From Jacaranda mimosifolia (Eukaryota > Streptophyta > Magnoliopsida > Lamiales > Bignoniaceae), in contig CM032126.1 of the NCBI GenBank assembly GCA_018894105.1, positions 4,305,001-4,369,000 of the forward strand: 64,000 bases of DNA, in the 5' to 3' direction. Made by a program: the position numbers and the translations under genes. This document shows, piece after piece, positions 59,901 through 64,000 of the stretch. The notes under the pieces were generated by a model. It was not told where the DNA came from. It searched no databases and saw only the letters and a list, made by a program, of their open reading frames with translations. Each line of letters starts with the position of its first letter. The stretch's first letter is position 1.

Positions 59901-62372
59901 TGAGTTTTAGTAAAAATTAACTTATGATATCAGCTAGAAAAATACATGTTCTGACTTAAGCATCAAAAGATATTCTTTAAGAATCCTTGTGATGAGCTCG
60001 GACTGGTATAAGTGGATCTATCGCCAATCATAGATGTAACTCCGAGCTTGTCGAAGATAAGGGCATCTTATTGATTGGGCTTGTCAATGGATATTTCACC
60101 GGCCTCTTTATGAATATTAAGATTGGGTTCCTCAATTTTGTTATGTCTCGAACTATGAGAGCGAGGAAAGTGAAGATGTGAAATAAGTCCAGAGTTCCCC
60201 GGGCTAATGATTGATTAGGGTTGGGCCTAACTCTTAGGTCCAAAAAAGTACTTGATTCTTTAGTTGAGTTTTTTGAACGGTTAGAATAGGTCAGCTGATG
60301 AAATATGATAAGGTGGATTCATAACCTATTGAGTTTTGGGCTGAGCTTAAGGTGAAGTTCTACTAAGAAATCTATTTAGGAACTAGACTGGTTGGGCCAA
60401 AGGGCCCATTAGTGATTAAAGCGCCGGATTGGGCGGTTAATGAATTCAAGCAAAATAAGGAAATTAAGTCGTTGTAGAAAGTAACATGTAATTATAATAT
60501 GATTAGGGATCGAACAATTACACTTTCGATCTTCTATTTTATTCTCTAATCCATCTCTTATTTTAATTTGTTGTATTTATATCAAGTATATCTGATTTTC
60601 AATCAACTATTTTTAAATATAAAGAGCATTTTTAAATTGAGCGTTCGAGAATTTTCATTTTCATTTCAAGAGTCAACATTATTCTAAAGAATTCATTATT
60701 GGGAAGAAAAATAAATGTATTGATCTTGAAATTCAGGTACTCATCCTGTATTATGGCCATTCAATTCAATGCATTTAGACGCATAAGTTCATTCTTTCAA
60801 GTTTCAACCAGCAATTTGTACACAGCATCATTACATCTGTATCCTAAGTTTTTTAAGACTCTGCAGAATTTTTATTGCATCTATTTATTACACAACCTGC
60901 AAAATTTGACTAAATTTAGTCTACTAGGTCCCCTGCATGCATTTATATCAGAATTCAGAAGAAAATTGAAGAATTAACCTAGTCAAATACATATATATAT
61001 TATTATCAATTCACCATCCTGCTCATTTATGACAAAACCACTCCCACCATGCTGCTCATTTATAACAAAAGCAGAGGAGTGTTTGGTTATATTTTTTTAA
61101 AATAATATTATTTTAAAAAAATATAATTAAACATATTTTTATTTTTTTTCTAAAATACACATTCTTCAATATATACATATATATTTATATTTATATTTAT
61201 ATATCATGTATATTTTATTATTATTATTGTAATATTAAAAAAATTACTCAATTCTATTTTCACCTCAAAAATTCAATAAAAAAAATATTAATTTAACTAC
61301 TATAATAATATATATATATATTTTCTTTCAAAACATAAATAAATATATAAAAAAATAACTTTCACATTCTTTAATAATTCATTTTTCCAAAACACATAAT
61401 AAAATCACACAAAAAACATAATCAAACATTCCAAGAGTTTTTAACTGCAGTAGTTGAAACAATTTAATGCAAAAAGAATTGAAAGTACTGCAACAGAAAA
61501 CATACTCATTTAAATAAATAAATAGTATATAGTACAGAAAAAAATAAATTAAATTAAATTAAATATCGACTTACGGCAAGAATCTGGGAAGTGTATCGTG
61601 AGTTCATTTGCAGTCTTACAACCTCAGAACGCCTGGGCCCTTTTGCATTCTTGAACGTCATATTCGTAAGCCTAAACGAGTTCATAGAATACCCCAAAAC
61701 GTCCATCCCATGAGCCCAGATTGTCTTCTTCGTCATCCCACTTGGGACCAGACTTTCGATTCCCATCTCACCCTCCCCTTCATTTTTTATTCCCTTCTGT
61801 GTCACGCCGCCGCTGCCGGCCTCAGCCTCCGCCGCCATCTCCATCAGTTCCCTGAGCAACGACACGGCGGTGGTCCGATCGCATACCGACGTATGGAACC
61901 GTAAAACGACGACGGATTTTGCGTCGGACAGAGCGTACACGCTGGCAAAGACAACCTCAATGCCGTTGCTGGGGAAGGAATTGGGGTCCAACCAGTCCTT
62001 GATGTTCAGCTCGTGTTCCAAGATTGAGTGGAGTGGAGAAAGATTAGGGGTGGAGAGGGTTTGGAGGAGCTGTGAGGTTGAAGGGCCGTCGTGAAATTTG
62101 ATGTGGATTTGTGGGGCGGTGGGTTTGAGGAAGGAGAAGGCTTTTGTGGTTGGATCGTAGTGGAGTTTGGCGGCGAGGAGAGGGTGGGATTTTTGGAGCC
62201 GGTGGAGGACTCCGTGGAGGGCGGAGGTCTGCGACGGTGATTTGGCCATTTGAAGTGCTAGCACAGTGATGCCGGTGCCGGAGGAGACTGCGCGGCACCA
62301 GTTCTGCTCGGTGTCGCCCAGGGCTCGAGGGTGAACAGCGAACATTTCCGAGTTATGATTGCTTGGCGACAT
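53951..62372 (-). CDS. Acyltransferase-like gene B (paralogue of gene A)
   Basis: Three exons on the minus strand: 61575-62372, 55286-55457 and 53951-54411, GT-AG borders and the same phases as gene A; 1431 bp, 476 residues. I chose the ATG at 62372 because MSPSNHN aligns with the gene A start; an in-frame ATG at 62399 would add nine residues. RALGDTEQNWCRAVSSGTGI matches the gene A N-terminus. The active-site place reads H-T-S-V-C-D-R (His160, Asp165), again Thr where the fold's general-base His is expected. The C-terminal half has GVVTLTDCRSILEP, FSDMADLNFLMSKAIENP and YMGCASVHGVGPSVAIFD. Residues ~200-215 form a Gly/Glu-rich insert. Intron 1 is 6.1 kb and carries several MITEs. Substrate unknown; it may act in specialised metabolism or be a non-catalytic homologue. 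Confidence 0.88.
54658..55045. repeat. Tandem duplication of 206 bp in intron 2 of gene B
   Basis: TTGGAAT..AAATGAAATAGAG recurs at 54658 and 54864. Both copies continue with 'GTGTTAAAAAACACTGAAAACTCA', 'ATCATTCAACTATAA' and 'TTAATTTTATCCCACTATCCCA'. Confidence 0.85.
56328..56646. mobile_element. Tourist-like MITE (family T3) in intron 1 of gene B
   Basis: Ends GGGATTTTTTGTTTATGTTTTC ... ACAAAATAAGCTC flanked by TAA (56325-56327, 56647-56649). The interior matches 39418-39752 and 47109-47450. Confidence 0.75.
57177..57554. mobile_element. Tourist-like MITE (family T2) in intron 1 of gene B
   Basis: Left 'TATGTGTTTGGTCAGCTTACAAATTC', right 'AATTCAACCAAACACCTTC' followed by TAA; the interior has the T2 phrases 'ATTTATAAGATGT' and 'TTTTAGAATGAGAT'. 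The left target duplication is not clear. Confidence 0.6.
57878..58338. mobile_element. Tourist-like MITE (family T1), best copy, in intron 1 of gene B
   Basis: Ends GGGAATGTTTAGTAATG ... CATAACCAAATATTCCC, flanked by TAA (57875-57877, 58339-58341). 461 bp. The microsatellite (GT)n at 57731-57752 lies just outside it. Confidence 0.85.
59630..60490. repeat. Unexplained, less A+T-rich block in intron 1 of gene B; possible LTR or TRIM fragment
   Basis: The stretch starts near 'TGATACAGACCCAAGCAC' and has many GGGC/GGGCC words ('GGGGCGGGCC', 'GGGCCGCATCG', 'CCCGGGC', 'GGGCGG'), unlike the surrounding intron. It ends near 'ACACTTTCGATCTTCTATTTTATTC', a style seen at the ends of plant LTRs. I found neither a matching target duplication nor a partner end. 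Confidence 0.35.
61076..61432. mobile_element. Tourist-like MITE (family T1, inverted) in intron 1 of gene B
   Basis: Ends GGAGTGTTTGGTTATAT ... CATAATCAAACATTCC are inverted repeats; the interior is the reverse complement of T1 phrases ('ACATTCTTTAATAATTCATTTTTCCAAAACACATAATAAAATC'-like order). No clear 3-bp duplication remains. It ends ~140 bp from exon 1. Confidence 0.65.
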
Positions 62373-62532
62373 TGTCTTTGAGATTTCTGGCTGTTGCAAC
62401 GGCAGCGGCGGCGGAGGGGATGAGGGAGTGGTGGTGGTTGCTGTGGCGGTAAGACTAGAAAAAGCTCTTATGAGAATGAGATGTTGGTCTGCAGTTGGAT
62501 GAGAGCATGCACATCTTGGCCTGGCCTCTTGC

Positions 62533-62542
62533 TATAAATATA
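62533..62542 (-). promoter_or_regulatory. Candidate TATA box of gene B
   Basis: On the minus strand TATATTTATA lies ~160 bp before the start ATG at 62372, followed by a C+T/G-rich leader. It is the only TATA-like motif close to the gene in a less A+T-rich stretch. Confidence 0.45.
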
Positions 62543-63411
62543 TATTGAAGTGTACGATAACTTGCATGTAAATTAAAAAAATAGGACCTTTATTTTGGAC
62601 AATTTGTAACGTAGGATCAAAATTTAGGGTAATATAAAATTAGAAAGAAAAGTTGTGGGCCATTGTTATTTCATGCACTATGTAAGCAATCATCGATGTT
62701 GATTATGTTTTTCGATTACTTGTATTCTTTTTTTCTTTAATTTTTCAAAAATTTGGATTCTAAGTTGGTACTATCTCAAATTTCAATCCTAAGTTAATAA
62801 TTGATCATAATTACGGTATTATTTTTGTAATTTTTCCTATAACTTGCAAATCATACACAATAGATGTAATAATATGATAATACTTAAGGAAATATGAAGT
62901 TCGAATATAATATATATTTCTTTTTATTTTTTATTTTTTCATAATAATTTTTTTTTAAATACATGCTATAGGAATAATACCTCGATGAAATTAGATCTTT
63001 AGATTTAAAAATAAGCGTTATCATTGGTTGTCTTATGTGAATGGCAACCACGCATGTCTCTTCCAAAGCTCTAAATTGAGTCAAAAGCATAATGACAGTT
63101 TAGTAATTGATTTTTCTCTCTCATTCAATGACTTGCATTTTCTAACAAAGTCCTCTATGAATTAAATACGTATTGATAGAATAATATTTTAATATAATTT
63201 TTTTTATATTTAATAATAAATTTAATTATTATCAAACAACAACATTGTCCAATTCAATAATTTATAACGCATCTAAATATATAATTAAGTAGATCTAAAG
63301 TTTTCAATTTATGAACACTTGTCACGAGATTGACACGATTCAAAACCCAAACTAATATCTCAGTGATAATGCCAACAGTGTTATGTTGCAAGTTTGCTCT
63401 GCAATGCCTCT

Positions 63412-63856
63412 GGTAATATTTGGATATGAATTATATATTTTAGAATAATGAGTTTTGGGAGTGGGGTTGGAGAATGTGAAATTTATGATGGAGAATGTGA
63501 AGTATGTTTGTTTATATTTTGAGAATAGTAAAAAAATTATTTTGTGAAAAATTTGATATATTTATTTATGTTTTGAGATGAGACAAATTATATTGTTGCA
63601 GCAGTCAAATTAATGTTTTTTGTTGGATGAAAATGAAATTAAGTGATTTTTTTATTATTAGGATAATAAGAAAATACGTATGATTTACATAATATATGTA
63701 TGTATATATTGGAAAATGAGGAAGTTTTGGAGATAATGAAATATAGAAAAGGGTATTTTGAAAATTTTTAATTTTGCATTTTAGATTTTTTTTTTTTTTT
63801 TTTGTGACATTTTGGGAAAACAAAATTGCTTTCCCAAAATGTAACTAAACATGACC
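63412..63856. mobile_element. Tourist-like MITE (family T1)
   Basis: Left 'GGTAATATTTGGATATGAATTATATATTTTAG', right 'CCCAAAATGTAACTAAACATGACC'. The interior follows the T1 order ('TTTGTTTATATTTTGAGAATAG', 'TTTTTTGTTGGATGAAAATGAAATTAAG', 'AGGATAATAAGAAAATACGTATG'). No clean target duplication. Confidence 0.6.
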
Positions 63857-64000
63857 TTTACTTTTTATATATCAATTTAAGTTGTCTGTTGCAATTTGCA
63901 AAATCAGTATGGTTTGTATTATTCAAACTCATCGCTTCTCCTACCTAATGCTCTGATATAGCAGCAGATATCCAAAAATAGACAATTTATCGCATGATGT

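Larger units (their letters stand above)
62400..64000. other. Upstream region of gene B and right edge of the window
   Basis: Apart from the candidate TATA box and a MITE (63412-63856), no gene is supported. Frames at 62884-63090 and 63605-63823 have no recognisable product. Confidence 0.5.

Noticed and set aside
61608..62298. Frames on both strands of 74-98 aa
   Set aside because: Shadows of exon 1 of gene B.
62372..62399. Upstream ATG of gene B as the sure start
   Set aside because: It is in frame and possible, but the gene A alignment favours the ATG at 62372; kept as an alternative only.
1..64000. tRNA, rRNA or other structured RNA genes
   Set aside because: Scanning by eye found no convincing tRNA arms or conserved rRNA words; a covariance-model search would be needed to exclude small ones.

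Overview
The window is nuclear DNA of a flowering plant, most likely a eudicot. Every gene with introns uses GT-AG splicing, the spacers are strongly A+T rich, and the space between genes is filled with plant transposons: a Ty3/Gypsy element of the Tat type, Helitrons, Tourist-like MITEs, a hAT-like MITE, a Mutator-like element and an L1-type LINE fragment. I see no bacterial operons, CRISPR arrays or RNA genes.

Layout. 972-1881 is a small Mutator-like element with long inverted repeats. 3398-5305 (-) is the spliceosomal Sm-G gene in four exons. 9412-9801 (+) is an intronless SAUR gene. 11149-15309 (-) is acyltransferase-like gene A (467 aa, three exons). 16000-17825 is a Helitron and 18336-19048 a truncated LINE. 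20675-33194 is a complete but dead Tat-type LTR retrotransposon. 33841-40524 (+) is a pseudogene of a caffeoylshikimate esterase / monoacylglycerol lipase-like hydrolase, split by a 1.6-kb probable solo LTR and also frameshifted. 41392-45485 holds a hAT-like MITE, a Tourist-like MITE and a second Helitron. 45851-46095 is a remnant of the 5' end of gene A. 50250-53270 (+) is the intact hydrolase gene (320 aa, eight exons). 53951-62372 (-) is acyltransferase-like gene B (476 aa), a paralogue of A with a 6.1-kb first intron full of MITEs.

History. The centre of the window looks like an old tandem segmental duplication whose unit was [5' end of an acyltransferase-like gene (-)] - spacer - [hydrolase gene (+)]. 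The left unit keeps gene A but has lost its hydrolase. The right unit keeps the hydrolase but has only the first ~30 codons of its A copy, with the start codon mutated. Several transposons in the left hydrolase copy have matching empty sites in the right copy, so they arrived after the duplication.

Function. Sm-G is a core spliceosome part and SAUR an auxin-responsive growth regulator; both look unrelated to the rest. A and B belong to the chloramphenicol-acetyltransferase/condensation-domain fold. Both carry H-T-S-x-C-D-R where the active-site H-H-x-x-x-D-G is expected, so the position of the general-base His is Thr. The nearby Ser hydrolase acts on ester bonds in related enzymes. A joint acylation/deacylation role is possible but only inferred from proximity.
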